In this document: in pieces, positions 1 through 8,175 of the stretch | How positions within the stretch are numbered: position 1 is the first letter of the stretch | Layout: each line of letters starts with the position of its first letter | Source: Deinococcus frigens DSM 12807 | GTDB lineage: Bacteria; Deinococcota; Deinococci; Deinococcales; Deinococcaceae | Assembly (NCBI RefSeq): GCF_000701425.1 | Contig: NZ_JNIW01000001.1 | Location: 1 to 64,000 of the forward strand | DNA length: 64,000 bases | Direction: 5' to 3' | Made by a program: the position numbers and the translations under genes | Notes under the pieces: generated by a model | Database searches by the model: none | What the model was told of the DNA's origin: nothing | Seen by the model: only the letters and a program-made list of their open reading frames with translations

Positions 1-230
1 CGGTGGCGACCTTGCTGCTCGTCTCCGAAGGTATCGAGGTGGTGCAGCGTGGGGATCGACGACACGTCGATCCCCACTGGCGGCGGGCGCTGAGCTACCT
101 CAAGATCGGTCTCCGGGCGGTTCATTACGCGCTGAGCCGTGGTCAGGCAATCTTCTCTCACCTGACGCTCCAGGGCGGGCCTGACCCTGAGCCACCAAGT
201 CAGCGGAAACGCCTTCATGCCCCTCCTTAA
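1..230 (+). mobile_element. C-terminal fragment of an IS4-type transposase (cut by window edge)
   Basis: The reading frame is open from the window edge to a stop at 230 and encodes about 75 residues containing [19 protein letters not shown], which resembles the C-terminal tail of IS4-family transposases common in Deinococcus. The DDE catalytic residues would lie upstream, outside the window. No gene with an obvious host function follows it, and the next 2 kb contain a second insertion element and a broken gene. The family assignment rests on a short tail and is moderate only. Confidence 0.5.
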
Positions 231-431
231 ACCACCCTTGAAGTCGGCTGGCAACTCGTTTTTCGTCCGCTCTCATAAAATTTGTCAGGCCGCCAGGTAC
301 GGCTTCACAGATGTAGATGGCAACAAGCCACATTGGGGCCGCTGGGACATCGTGAACGGCTGGGAGATAAAGACACCAGAATAGAGTTGTTCACAGTTGA
401 GATTCTGAGCGTTTATGCCATTCTGAATCCT
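231..431 (+). other. Junction region with a possible truncated reading-frame tail
   Basis: The stretch begins just after the IS4-type transposase stop. From about 295 to the stop at 382-384 there is an open frame ending RWDIVNGWEIKTPE, which reads like the natural C-terminus of a protein but has no start here. It may be the remnant of a gene cut by the upstream insertion. I do not recognise the protein. Confidence 0.25.
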
Positions 432-515
432 ATGACCATCTCCGGTATTCAGCAGTTCGAGCCAGCCGCGCGCGCTGAGTGGCGGGAGTAGCTGATACAG
501 ATTGCGAAAAAATAA

Positions 516-1489
516 CTAACAATCGGGCCACCAATGGAAGTTGGTCAGACCACACATCTGAGCTTGCTGAGCCATCAGTCGAACGCATTGCGCATTCACA
601 ACGCGCTGAAGCTCATCCAGGTCTTCAAAGGTCCGGTTGTACAACGCGGCATCCACCCCATCCCACAACCGCTCCGCAGGTTGCAATTCTGGAGCATAGG
701 GCGGCAAAAACAGCAGGGTGATGCCCTCCGGCACCACCAGTTCATGGCTGGTATGCCAGCCCGCATTGTCCAAGACAAGCACCACGTGCTTGTCCTGTCC
801 CGCCCCACTCGCCACTGCGAAGCTGTCCAGCACCGCCTGCATCGCTGGCGTGTTCACCACGGGAAGCAAATACCACACGGTCTTGCCACTGTGAGGATGA
901 ACAAAGCCGTATACGTACAGCCAGTCGAAACGATGGTTGACTCGCGCCACCCAGCGTTTGCCGCGTGGAGACCACACCCGCTTGATGATCGGTCTCAATC
1001 CCACCCGGTGTTCGTCAAACGCCCACACCTCTACGTTGGGGACGAGATGCCCAGCCGTTTCAACCGCTTCAGGGAGGCTTTTTTTTTAAAGTCGGCCTGC
1101 GCCTTTGGATTGGCCCGCTCATGAGCGGGCCGGGGGACCTGCCAACTCAATCCGGCCAGTTCGAGAAGTTCATAACTGCGCCGCGCATGGATCTTCTCGC
1201 CCAGCAGGTCTTCGACGCATGCCTGGAGCTTGACGGCATCCCACAGGATGCCGTCCTCATAATCGGCGCGGACCGTCTGAACGAGCAGCAGGAGTTGTGC
1301 GTCAGTCAGGAGTGGTGGTGCGCCAGGATTCTCGTGGCGTCGATCCCGCAACCCAGCCAGACCGTCTTTGTTGTAGTTGTGGACCGTTTTGGCATAGGTG
1401 GGACGGCTCAATTGGGTCAGGCTCCGAATCTCGCCGGGTGAGCGGCCTTCTGAAAGAAGGGCGACAGCTTGAGTGCGGCGTTGCTCCAC
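516..1489 (-). CDS. IS630-family transposase, made by -1 frameshift of two overlapping frames
   Basis: The first frame (1489 down to 1031) encodes an N-terminal helix-turn-helix region (AVALLSEGRSPGEIRSLTQLSRPTYAK) and would stop at 1031. At the A9 run (minus strand 1087-1079) a -1 slip leads from FKKK into SLPEAVETAGHLVPNVEV and then WAFDEHRVGLRP, joining the catalytic frame, whose last codon is at 516. The DDE residues are visible as the Asp of AFDEH, the Asp of LVLDNAGWH and the Glu of PPYAPELQPAERLW. The joined product is about 324 residues, normal for IS630. The second frame has no good ribosome site of its own; its GTG at 1028 lies after the first catalytic strand starts, so frameshifting is the natural route. 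Confidence 0.85.
1079..1131 (-). promoter_or_regulatory. Programmed -1 frameshift site (A9 run) with upstream palindrome
   Basis: On the minus strand the slippery sequence TTTAAAAAAAAAG lies at 1090-1078, exactly where the two transposase frames overlap. A perfect 20-base palindrome, GGCCCGCTCATGAGCGGGCC (1112-1131), lies about 21 bases upstream in the mRNA. A-rich slippage is well known in IS630 elements. A role for the palindrome is inference, because most stimulatory structures lie downstream of the slip site. Confidence 0.6.
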
Positions 1490-2186
1490 GGCGCAACGGC
1501 AATGCCGGTAGTGATCCCACAGCTCAGCCGTGGTGTGATGGGGGGTCAGAATCAGTGGCTGTTTGATTCATCGATGTTGGCAGATTTTTCGCATTCCGTA
1601 TGACCGCCCACCGCCAATAGAAAAAGGGGGTATGGTTGGTCATCCACAAGAAGGCCTTGACCACGCCCAACCTGACTGTTGGTGACGCGGTAGAGGAGGC
1701 GCTGTGCTTCGGTTGGATCGACAGCACCGGGCGCAGGCTGGACGAACATCGCTCGCTGCTGTACATCGCGCCGCGCAAAGCGGGCAGCGGCTGGAGTGCC
1801 GTGAACAAGCGCCGCCTGGAGGGCTTGCAAGCGGCGGGCCTGCTGGCGGCCCCTGGCCTGGCCTGCATCGAGGCGGCCATCCACGACGGCTCGTGGCTCA
1901 GGCTCGACGCCGCACACGCCCTAGAAGTGCCGCCCGATTTGCGTGCCGCTCTGGAGCATGCGGGCGAGGCGGCCACATATTGGAACGCCTTTCCCGCCAG
2001 CGCCCAGCGCGCCCTGCTGGAATGGATCTCAAATGCCAAAACCGATTCCACCCGCAAGCGGTGTGTGCGGGCGACGGCAGAGGGGGCGGCCAGGGGCGAA
2101 CGGGCGAATCAGTGGCGTAAAAAAGTTTAACCGCTCAGAGATTGGGGGCGACTAAAGGGTTTGACTTCCAGACGTTCAGGCGATGT

Positions 2187-3170
2187 TCAGCTCTGCTTGA
2201 CCTCGGCCAGCACTTTCCCCAGCTTCTCGGTGTCGGCGGCAAAGCCCCGGATGCCCTCGTACAGCTTATCGCCCGCCATCGCGTTGTCGGCCAAGCTGTA
2301 GCGGAACTGGGCTTCGGTGATCGGCGCTTCGGTCTCGTGGCCCATCTCCTCGCTGAGTCTGACCTCCAGCTTGCCGCTATCGGCGGCCAGTTCGCCCAGA
2401 AGCTGTGGGCTGATGGTCAGGCGGTCACACCCGGCCAGCGCCTCGACCTGCGCGGCGCTGCGGAACGACGCACCCATGATGATGGTGGGGTAGCCGTGCG
2501 ACTTGAAGTGGTGGTAGATCTCGCGCACCGACTGCACGCCGGGGTCCTCATCGACTGGGTAATCCTGGGTGCCGGTGGACTTCTTGTACCAGTCGGTGAT
2601 CCGGCCCACGAAGGGCGAGATCAGGTACGCCCCGGCCTGGGCAGCGGCAATCGCCTGCTCCATGTTGAACAGCAAGGTGATGTTGCAGCGGATGCCCTCC
2701 TTCTCCAGAATCTGCGCGGCCTGAATGCCTTCCCAGGTGGCGGCCAGCTTGATCAGGATGCGGTCCTTGCCGACGCCGCCCTCCTCGTACAGCGCGATCA
2801 GGTGCCGGGCGCGGGCCAGCGCGGCGTCCTTGTCAAAGGACAGCCGGGCGTCCACCTCCGTCGAGACGTTGCCGGGCACGATCTTGGTCAGCTCGGTGCC
2901 GACGCGGACGGTTAGTTTGTCGATCACGTCGTCCACGCTCTCGCCGGACTTGAGCCAGCCGCGCGCCTCGCCCATCAGGCCGCTGTAGCCCTCAAGCTGC
3001 GCGGCCTTGAGGATCAGGGACGGGTTGGTGGTGCAGTCCTGCGGCTGGTACTTCTTGATGGCCTCGATGTCTCCGGTATCTGCGACGACGACGGTTACGG
3101 CCTTGAGCTGTTCAAGTTTGCTGGTATCGACGGCGAGCTGGGGTTCAGGTGCAGTTTGCGTGGGGTTCAT
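2187..3170 (-). CDS. tal: Transaldolase
   Basis: This 327-residue protein is a class I transaldolase of the usual TalB length. It transfers a dihydroxyacetone unit between sugar phosphates in the non-oxidative pentose phosphate pathway in the cytoplasm. Visible motifs are VVADTGDI near residue 29, DCTTNPSLILKA near 45, and ILIKLAATWEGI, whose Lys141 should be the Schiff-base lysine; ISPFVGR and IIMGASFR follow. A GGAGG lies 6 bases before the ATG. It sits downstream of the SorC regulator in the same direction and next to a sugar/polyol uptake and kinase operon, so it may handle pentose phosphates produced there. A threefold 13-base repeat lies in its leader. Confidence 0.95.
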   Translation of the reverse strand: MNPTQTAPEPQLAVDTSKLEQLKAVTVVVADTGDIEAIKKYQPQDCTTNPSLILKAAQLEGYSGLMGEARGWLKSGESVDDVIDKLTVRVGTELTKIVPGNVSTEVDARLSFDKDAALARARHLIALYEEGGVGKDRILIKLAATWEGIQAAQILEKEGIRCNITLLFNMEQAIAAAQAGAYLISPFVGRITDWYKKSTGTQDYPVDEDPGVQSVREIYHHFKSHGYPTIIMGASFRSAAQVEALAGCDRLTISPQLLGELAADSGKLEVRLSEEMGHETEAPITEAQFRYSLADNAMAGDKLYEGIRGFAADTEKLGKVLAEVKQS

Positions 3171-3204
3171 AACAGACCTCCGTGAGGATTCGTGCGACTA
3201 CAGG

Positions 3205-3243
3205 CTCTGGCTGGGCGCTCTGGCTGGGCGCTCTGGGTGGGCG
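3205..3243. repeat. Three tandem 13-base repeats upstream of tal
   Basis: The unit CTCTGGCTGGGCG occurs at 3205-3217 and 3218-3230, and once more with one change (CTCTGGGTGGGCG) at 3231-3243. The array begins 35 bases upstream of the transaldolase start, so it should lie in the leader or promoter region. Confidence 0.85.
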
Positions 3244-3392
3244 CTCTTGACCGTCATTCTTTGAAACCGGGACGCTTAGAGCAACACCCTCCACTATGGA
3301 ACTGCTCTTACCCATCAGGATGAAGGTGGAAGGGGCCGCGCCTTTATTGATGTCCTTGGTCCTGACGCCTGTAGGCGGGTGCCGCCTCAAGG

Positions 3393-4394
3393 CTACGCCG
3401 GACGCCCCGCCGTGATGGCGTCGTCCATCTGGAGCAGGGTATTGGCGTTCGAGACACTGGTGGCGAGGGTATTGATCGAGCCGGTGCGAAGTGCGCCCAG
3501 GATGGCCGTGACTTTGGCCGGTTCGCTGGCCATGGCGATCACGTTGGGGATGCGCCGCAGATCTTCCACGCTCAGGCCCACCACCCTGCCCTGGAGGATG
3601 GTCCGGGCGCTGCGCCCATGGATGTCCAGAAAGTCGTAGCCCATCAGGTCACCCACCGTTCCCACACTCTTGGCCGCCGCCAGATCGCGGGGCGAGAACC
3701 AGCCCATGCGGACCAGATTGTTGTCCTCGGACATGTCGCCCACGCCCACCAGGGCCAGATCGGCGCGGCGGGCCTTGTCCAGCGTCTGGCGCACCGTGGA
3801 GTTGGCGCTGAGCTGCCGCGCCACCTCGGGGCTATCCATTAGCGCGGGCGCATACAGTGTTTCGCTCTGGCCGCCAAATTGCGCGGCCAGACGGCGGGCG
3901 ATATGGTCCGGGTTCATGGCCTCGCCCCCCAGGTACGTGCCGCCGATGGCACACACGAAGGTGCAGGCGCGCGGCGCGGTGGAAATTGCGTGATCTGACA
4001 CCGCGTTGATGTTACGGCCCATGCCTACGGCCACAATCACGCCGTCCTGCAAATGCTTGTCCAGATAGCCCGCCACCAAGCTTGCCAGCATGCCGCGCTG
4101 CTTGTCGGCGTCGGCGTGGTCCGGGGTCAGGATGGCCCGCATGATGCCAAAACGCCGCACCAGGGCGTCTTGCAACTCGTCGCTGTGCTTGAGGCTCTGG
4201 CGCACCCGGATTTCCACGATGCCCTCGTCCTGGGCGCGTTTGAGCATCCGCCCGATGGTGGCCCGCGACACGCCAAAGCGTTTGGACAGTTCCTCCTGGG
4301 TGTGGCCGTCCACGTAGTACAGGGTGGCAAGTTCGGTCAGGGTCTGCGTCGCGCTGTGGTCCAGCGCCGGGGGCGAAGTTCGGGTCACGGTCAT
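3393..4394 (-). CDS. SorC/DeoR-type sugar-responsive transcription regulator
   Basis: The 333-residue protein has an N-terminal helix-turn-helix (HTQEELSKRFGVSRATIGRMLKRAQDEGIVEI, about residues 28-60) and a C-terminal sugar-phosphate-binding domain of the SorC type, with VIVAVGMGRNINAV, FVCAIGGTYLGG and ALVGVGDMSEDNNLVRMGWF. Start 4394 is chosen because GGAGG lies 10 bases upstream; an in-frame ATG at 4415 would precede that site. It is divergent from the transporter-dehydrogenase-kinase operon, so it probably controls it and perhaps transaldolase. SorC proteins usually respond to a phosphorylated intermediate of the pathway. Here the ligand is unknown. Confidence 0.85.
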   Translation of the reverse strand: MTVTRTSPPALDHSATQTLTELATLYYVDGHTQEELSKRFGVSRATIGRMLKRAQDEGIVEIRVRQSLKHSDELQDALVRRFGIMRAILTPDHADADKQRGMLASLVAGYLDKHLQDGVIVAVGMGRNINAVSDHAISTAPRACTFVCAIGGTYLGGEAMNPDHIARRLAAQFGGQSETLYAPALMDSPEVARQLSANSTVRQTLDKARRADLALVGVGDMSEDNNLVRMGWFSPRDLAAAKSVGTVGDLMGYDFLDIHGRSARTILQGRVVGLSVEDLRRIPNVIAMASEPAKVTAILGALRTGSINTLATSVSNANTLLQMDDAITAGRPA

Positions 4395-4831
4395 ACAGCA
4401 TGAACCTCCGGGCAAATGAGCAGGCTGGCTGAGCGCCCGATCTGAATATATTCTTATCTGATGATCAAATGTCCACGGTAAGGCTCTTATTAGGGGGGCA
4501 ATTGTCTGTGGAAGTCAAGAGGTCTAACCAAAATCTCTGCACTCAGCCTATACCCGTACCGCTTCATAGAGCCAAAAAAATACCTTTGATATGGGCTTTC
4601 TCGATCCTAAGTCCATCGGATGACCTGTGGCAGAGCCGTTGACACGCCGCCAGCAAAGTGCTTAACTATTGCTCAAGCAAAGTGCAAATGATCAAGGCCG
4701 TTCCTCAACAGCGAGGAGTGCAGACCTGTTGTTCCGGCGTCCGTTCGCCACCTTTTCGTTGGCCCGTTGCTCCACCGCATTCGCACACGCTGTTCTCAGA
4801 TTCAGGCTGTTCTCAGATTCAGGAGGAAGAC
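4395..4831. promoter_or_regulatory. Divergent control region between SorC regulator and transport operon
   Basis: On the plus strand a TTGACA (4639-4644) is followed after 17 bases by TTAACT (4662-4667), a plausible promoter with a weak -10 box. Directly after it lies the inverted repeat TTGCTCAAGCAA (4669-4680). The 10-mer AGCAAAGTGC occurs twice, at 4652-4661 and 4676-4685, flanking the -10 box. ATGATCAA occurs both near the regulator (4461-4468) and near the operon (4688-4695). These are candidate SorC-binding sequences. Only the sequence pattern supports this. Confidence 0.5.
4789..4822. repeat. Tandem 17-base duplication ending at the ribosome site
   Basis: GCTGTTCTCAGATTCAG is present at 4789-4805 and again at 4806-4822. 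The second copy runs straight into the AGGAGG that serves the binding-protein gene at 4832. Confidence 0.9.
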
Positions 4832-6178
4832 ATGAAAAGAATCACCGCACTGTCCGCCGCACTACTCGCCGTCACGCTGGGCGCGCAGGCCCACGCCCAG
4901 AGCTGGAGCCTGGCAACCGCCGCCGCGCCCTACAAAGGGACGACCATCAAAGCCATCTTTCTGGATCGCCCTGGTTACAAGGCCGCCGCACAACTCATCC
5001 CGCAGTTCGAGAAGGAAACCGGCATTAAGGTCAGCTACGAAACGGTCCCCTACGAGAGTACAAACCAGCGCTACGTCCTGGATTTTACCTCGGGTGGCGG
5101 TGCGGACCTGGTGCTCAACGACGTGGTGTGGATCGGACAATTCGTGGACGCGGGCTGGATGGTGCCGCTGGAGAAGTTCTACAACGATCCCAAGCTGGCG
5201 GACCCGGCGCTGAACGTCAAGGGCTTTTTTCCCGTGCTGCTCGATAGCTTTGGCACCTGGAACAAGAAGATATACAGCTACCCTTTCGACAACTACTCGG
5301 GGCTGATGTACTACAACAAATGCACGTTGAAGGCGGCGGGCTTTGCTGGTCCGCCCAAAACATGGACCGAGCTGCTCACCAAGTACGGCCCCAAGCTGAC
5401 CGGCAACGGCAAGTACGCTTTCGCGCTGCAATCGCGCCGGGGCGAGACCCAGAGCGCCGACAGCTTTATGCGGACGCTGTGGCTCAGCGGCGGCGGGCTG
5501 ATTGATCCCAAGACCTTCGAGCCGACGCTGACCAGCGCCGCGTCCCAAAAAGGTCTGAAGTTTCGCCAGGACCTGATGAAGTTCATGCCGCCCGGCGTGG
5601 TCGACATGGACCATGCAGAAGCCGTGGCTGCCTTCAACAACGGCACCGTGCCGCTGCTGACCGAGTGGTCGTCGTTCTACACCACCATCGCCGATCCCAA
5701 GCAATCCAAGGTTCCGGCCAACTGCCTGGGCGTGACCACCGAACCGCTGGGCGCGGATGGACTCAAACCTGCCCTGGGCGGCTTCGGCCTGGGCGTCAAC
5801 AGCAACTCCGACGCCAAGCACCAGGCAGCAGCGTACCTGTTCGCGCAGTGGATCACCTCTGAAAAGATGGCGAAACCCTATGTGCAGGCGGGCGGCGTCA
5901 GCGGACGGCAAGCGGTTTACAAAGACCCGGCCATCCGTGCCAAGTACATCTTTGTTGAGCCGATGGTCAAGTCCTGGAGTGCCGGTACCGCCGTCCCCAA
6001 CTTCCGCCCGCGCTTCGCCGAGTGGCCCCAGATCTCGCAGATCGTGGCCGAGAACGGCACCAAGATCATGCTCGGCCAGCTCACTCCGCAGGCTGGGGCC
6101 AAGGTCATCGACGGGCGCGTAAAAGAAATCCTGACCCGCGCCGGGTACTACAGCGGCAAGAAGGCCAAGCTCCAGTAA
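4832..6178 (+). CDS. ABC sugar/polyol transporter, extracellular solute-binding protein
   Basis: This 448-residue family 1 solute-binding protein should capture a sugar or polyol outside the membrane and deliver it to the two permeases encoded downstream. Start 4832 has AGGAGG 5 bases before it and opens a signal peptide, MKRITALSAALLAVTLGAQAHA, ending at AHA-QS. The mature part shows the usual pattern: TIKAIFLDRPGY, PQFEKETGIKVSYETVPYE and a C-terminal NGTKIMLGQLTPQAG. A longer in-frame start at 4658 would bury the signal peptide and is rejected. No ATPase gene lies in the cluster, so a shared MsiK-like ATPase elsewhere probably powers the system. The substrate cannot be told from the sequence. 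Confidence 0.88.
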   Translation: MKRITALSAALLAVTLGAQAHAQSWSLATAAAPYKGTTIKAIFLDRPGYKAAAQLIPQFEKETGIKVSYETVPYESTNQRYVLDFTSGGGADLVLNDVVWIGQFVDAGWMVPLEKFYNDPKLADPALNVKGFFPVLLDSFGTWNKKIYSYPFDNYSGLMYYNKCTLKAAGFAGPPKTWTELLTKYGPKLTGNGKYAFALQSRRGETQSADSFMRTLWLSGGGLIDPKTFEPTLTSAASQKGLKFRQDLMKFMPPGVVDMDHAEAVAAFNNGTVPLLTEWSSFYTTIADPKQSKVPANCLGVTTEPLGADGLKPALGGFGLGVNSNSDAKHQAAAYLFAQWITSEKMAKPYVQAGGVSGRQAVYKDPAIRAKYIFVEPMVKSWSAGTAVPNFRPRFAEWPQISQIVAENGTKIMLGQLTPQAGAKVIDGRVKEILTRAGYYSGKKAKLQ

Positions 6179-6346
6179 GCACGGCCTGACCGGGGGCAAG
6201 TTCCCGTATTCCAGCATGGCCGCGAACGGTGTCGGTCATGCTGCTTTGTTTCGTGGTGGCCCCCCTTGCTCGTTCCCGCCATCCGAGTCAAGCGGCCTAT
6301 TTACCGGCCCAAGCTCTGTCCCACACTTCTCCGGAGGATGCCGTTC

Positions 6347-7237
6347 ATGCATACCCAAAAACGCATCACCCCGTTCCTGTTCCTGGCCCCAGCGGTGATC
6401 GTGCTGGCCGTGGTGGGCATCTACCCGCTGCTGTTTGCCGCCTGGGTGTCGCTGCACACCTACCTGCTGGCGCAGCCCAATATTCCGCATGATTTCATCT
6501 GGTTCAGCAATTACCTGACCGTGATCCAGGACGGCGCGTTCTGGGGTTCCATTGGCCGCACGCTGTTTTATCTGGCGGTGGCGCTGCCCGTACAGATCGT
6601 GCTGGGGCTGGGCATCGCCCTCATGCTGAGGCGTGGGCGCTGGGCCGCCCTGCGCGGCTTTGCCCGCGTGGCGCTGGTGATTCCGCTTGCCATGACCCCG
6701 GTGGTGACAGGACTTATCGGACGCCTGATGTTCAACCAGGAGTTCGGGATTGCCAATTACATCCAGACCACCATCACGGGCAACAAGGTGGGCATTGAAT
6801 GGCTGGGCAACCCCACGATGGCCTTCGCCGCCATTTTGCTGCTGGAAATCTGGCAGTGGACGCCGTTTGCCGCGCTGATCTTTCTGTCGGGCCTGACCGC
6901 CGTGCCAGTAGAAGTAGAGGAAGCCGCCACACTGGAAACCCGCAGCTTCTGGGTGATGCTGCGCCAGATTCAGATGCCCTTTTTAATGCCCGCGCTGACC
7001 GCCATTCTGATTCTGCGGACAGCGGACATTCTCAAGCAATTTGACATGGTGTACACCCTGACCGGCGGCGGCCCAGGCAGCTCTACCGAGTTGATCAACC
7101 TGTACATCACCCGCATCGGACTGCGCGGAGCTTTTGATCAGGGCGTGGCGTCAGCGCAGGCCATTCTGATGCTGGTGCTGACCATCATGCTCTCGCGCCT
7201 ATACATCAAATACCTCTACAAGGGAGATGACGCATGA
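6347..7237 (+). CDS. ABC sugar transporter permease, MalF-like
   Basis: This 296-residue inner-membrane protein has about six hydrophobic segments and the EAA loop typical of binding-protein-dependent permeases (VEVEEAATLETRSFWVMLRQIQMP). The start at 6347 (MHTQKRITPFLFLAPA) has GGAGG 9 bases upstream; the in-frame ATG at 6338 touches the GGAGG and is less likely. Its stop overlaps the next permease start by ATGA, so the two should be co-translated. It forms the channel with the second permease and takes substrate from the upstream binding protein. Confidence 0.9.
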   Translation: MHTQKRITPFLFLAPAVIVLAVVGIYPLLFAAWVSLHTYLLAQPNIPHDFIWFSNYLTVIQDGAFWGSIGRTLFYLAVALPVQIVLGLGIALMLRRGRWAALRGFARVALVIPLAMTPVVTGLIGRLMFNQEFGIANYIQTTITGNKVGIEWLGNPTMAFAAILLLEIWQWTPFAALIFLSGLTAVPVEVEEAATLETRSFWVMLRQIQMPFLMPALTAILILRTADILKQFDMVYTLTGGGPGSSTELINLYITRIGLRGAFDQGVASAQAILMLVLTIMLSRLYIKYLYKGDDA

Positions 7238-8118
7238 CCACCCAGTCCACCTCCACCCTGCCGCGCCCCGCCGTCATTTCCAAGGCGCGGCCCCGTAAGA
7301 ACAACACTCTGACCACGGCGCTGCACGGCCTGGGCCTCCTCGTGGTGGTGTTCGGCACCCTATTTCCATTCCTGTGGATGGTGCTGACCTCGTTCAAGAC
7401 CACTTCTCAGATCACTTCAAACCCGCCGCTGCTGTTTTTTAGCGGCACACTGGACCACTACCGCTCCATTCTGGGCGATCAGTACAACGTCGGCGGCAGT
7501 CTGGTGGTGTCGCTGATCGTTGCCACGAGCGCCACCGCTCTGGCCGTGCTGTTGGGAACGCCCGCCGCCTACGCGCTGGCCCGCTTCAGCTTCAAGGGCA
7601 AGGATGACCTGTGGTTCTGGTTCATCTCCAACCGTTTCCTGTCTCCGGTTGTGCTGGTGCTGCCGATCTATCTGGTGGCCTCGCAGCTCCGGCTGATCGG
7701 CAACCCGGTCCTGTTGATCGCCATGTACCTGACCTTCAGCGTTCCCATCGTGATCTGGATCTGCACCGATCAATTCCGCAGCATCCCGCGCGAACTGGAC
7801 GAGGCGGCGATGGTGGACGGGGCCACGCCCAGCTACATCTTTTTCAAAGTTGCGCTGCCGCTGGCGCTGCCCGGCGTGGTGGTGTCCAGCATCCTCAGCT
7901 TCATCTTTAGCTGGAATGAGTTGCTGTTCGCGCTGTTCCTGACACGCGGCGACGGCGTGACGGCCCCGGTGCGCGCCACCGGCTTCCTGAGCGGCTACGA
8001 CGTGCCGTGGGGCGAGATCATGGCGACGGGCACGCTGATCGTGCTGCCCGTGATTGTCTTCTCGCTGCTGGTATCGCGCCATCTGGTTCAGGGGCTGACG
8101 ATGGGAGCCATCAAATAA
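7234..8118 (+). CDS. ABC sugar transporter permease, MalG-like
   Basis: This 294-residue protein is the second permease of the same transporter. It has an N-terminal transmembrane segment (GLGLLVVVFGTLFPFLWMVLTSFK), further membrane segments, and the EAA motif near residue 190 (PRELDEAAMVDGATPSYIFFKVALPLALPG). It starts with the ATGA overlap on the first permease and has AGGGAGATG upstream as a ribosome site. Family CUT1 permeases are about 280 residues, so it is complete. Confidence 0.9.
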   Translation: MTTQSTSTLPRPAVISKARPRKNNTLTTALHGLGLLVVVFGTLFPFLWMVLTSFKTTSQITSNPPLLFFSGTLDHYRSILGDQYNVGGSLVVSLIVATSATALAVLLGTPAAYALARFSFKGKDDLWFWFISNRFLSPVVLVLPIYLVASQLRLIGNPVLLIAMYLTFSVPIVIWICTDQFRSIPRELDEAAMVDGATPSYIFFKVALPLALPGVVVSSILSFIFSWNELLFALFLTRGDGVTAPVRATGFLSGYDVPWGEIMATGTLIVLPVIVFSLLVSRHLVQGLTMGAIK

Positions 8119-8175
8119 GAATTGCCCTCTCACGCGCCGTCCATCTGCCCCTCGCCTCTCCACAGGAGTCCAGCC

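Larger units (their letters stand above)
498..1598 (-). mobile_element. IS630-family insertion sequence
   Basis: The element is about 1.1 kb. Its left end reads CAGATTGCGAAAAAATAAC and the reverse complement of its right end reads CGGAATGCGAAAAATCTGC, an imperfect terminal inverted repeat. Both ends are flanked by TA (496-497 and 1599-1600), the target duplication typical of IS630/Tc1-mariner elements. It encodes one transposase in two overlapping frames on the minus strand. The flanks are two parts of one YdeI-like gene, which supports these borders. Exact ends could shift by a few bases. Confidence 0.8.
432..2130 (+). pseudogene. YdeI/OmpD-associated family gene split by an IS630 element
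   Basis: The N-terminal piece starts at ATG 432 and reads MTISGIQQFEPAARAEWRE before a TAG at 489-491. The C-terminal piece resumes after the insertion element at about 1621 with KKGVWLVIHKKALTTPNLTVGDAVEEALCFGWIDS and runs to the stop at 2128-2130, ending ERANQWRKKV. Together they match the usual plan of the YdeI/OmpD-associated (bacteriocin-protection-like) family: an EWR..WL N-terminus, a KGVWLVIHKK strand, an EALCFGWIDS motif and a basic C-terminus. Without the element, about 29 bases lie between the two conserved blocks, close to the nine codons expected. The join is not in frame: a stop replaces the expected Trp codon and the G run near 1626-1630 appears one base too long. The gene therefore looks broken by both an insertion and point lesions. 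Confidence 0.7.

Noticed and set aside
4862..6217. Minus-strand open frame opposite the solute-binding protein
   Set aside because: The plus-strand gene has signal peptide, ribosome site and family motifs; the other frame is a shadow.
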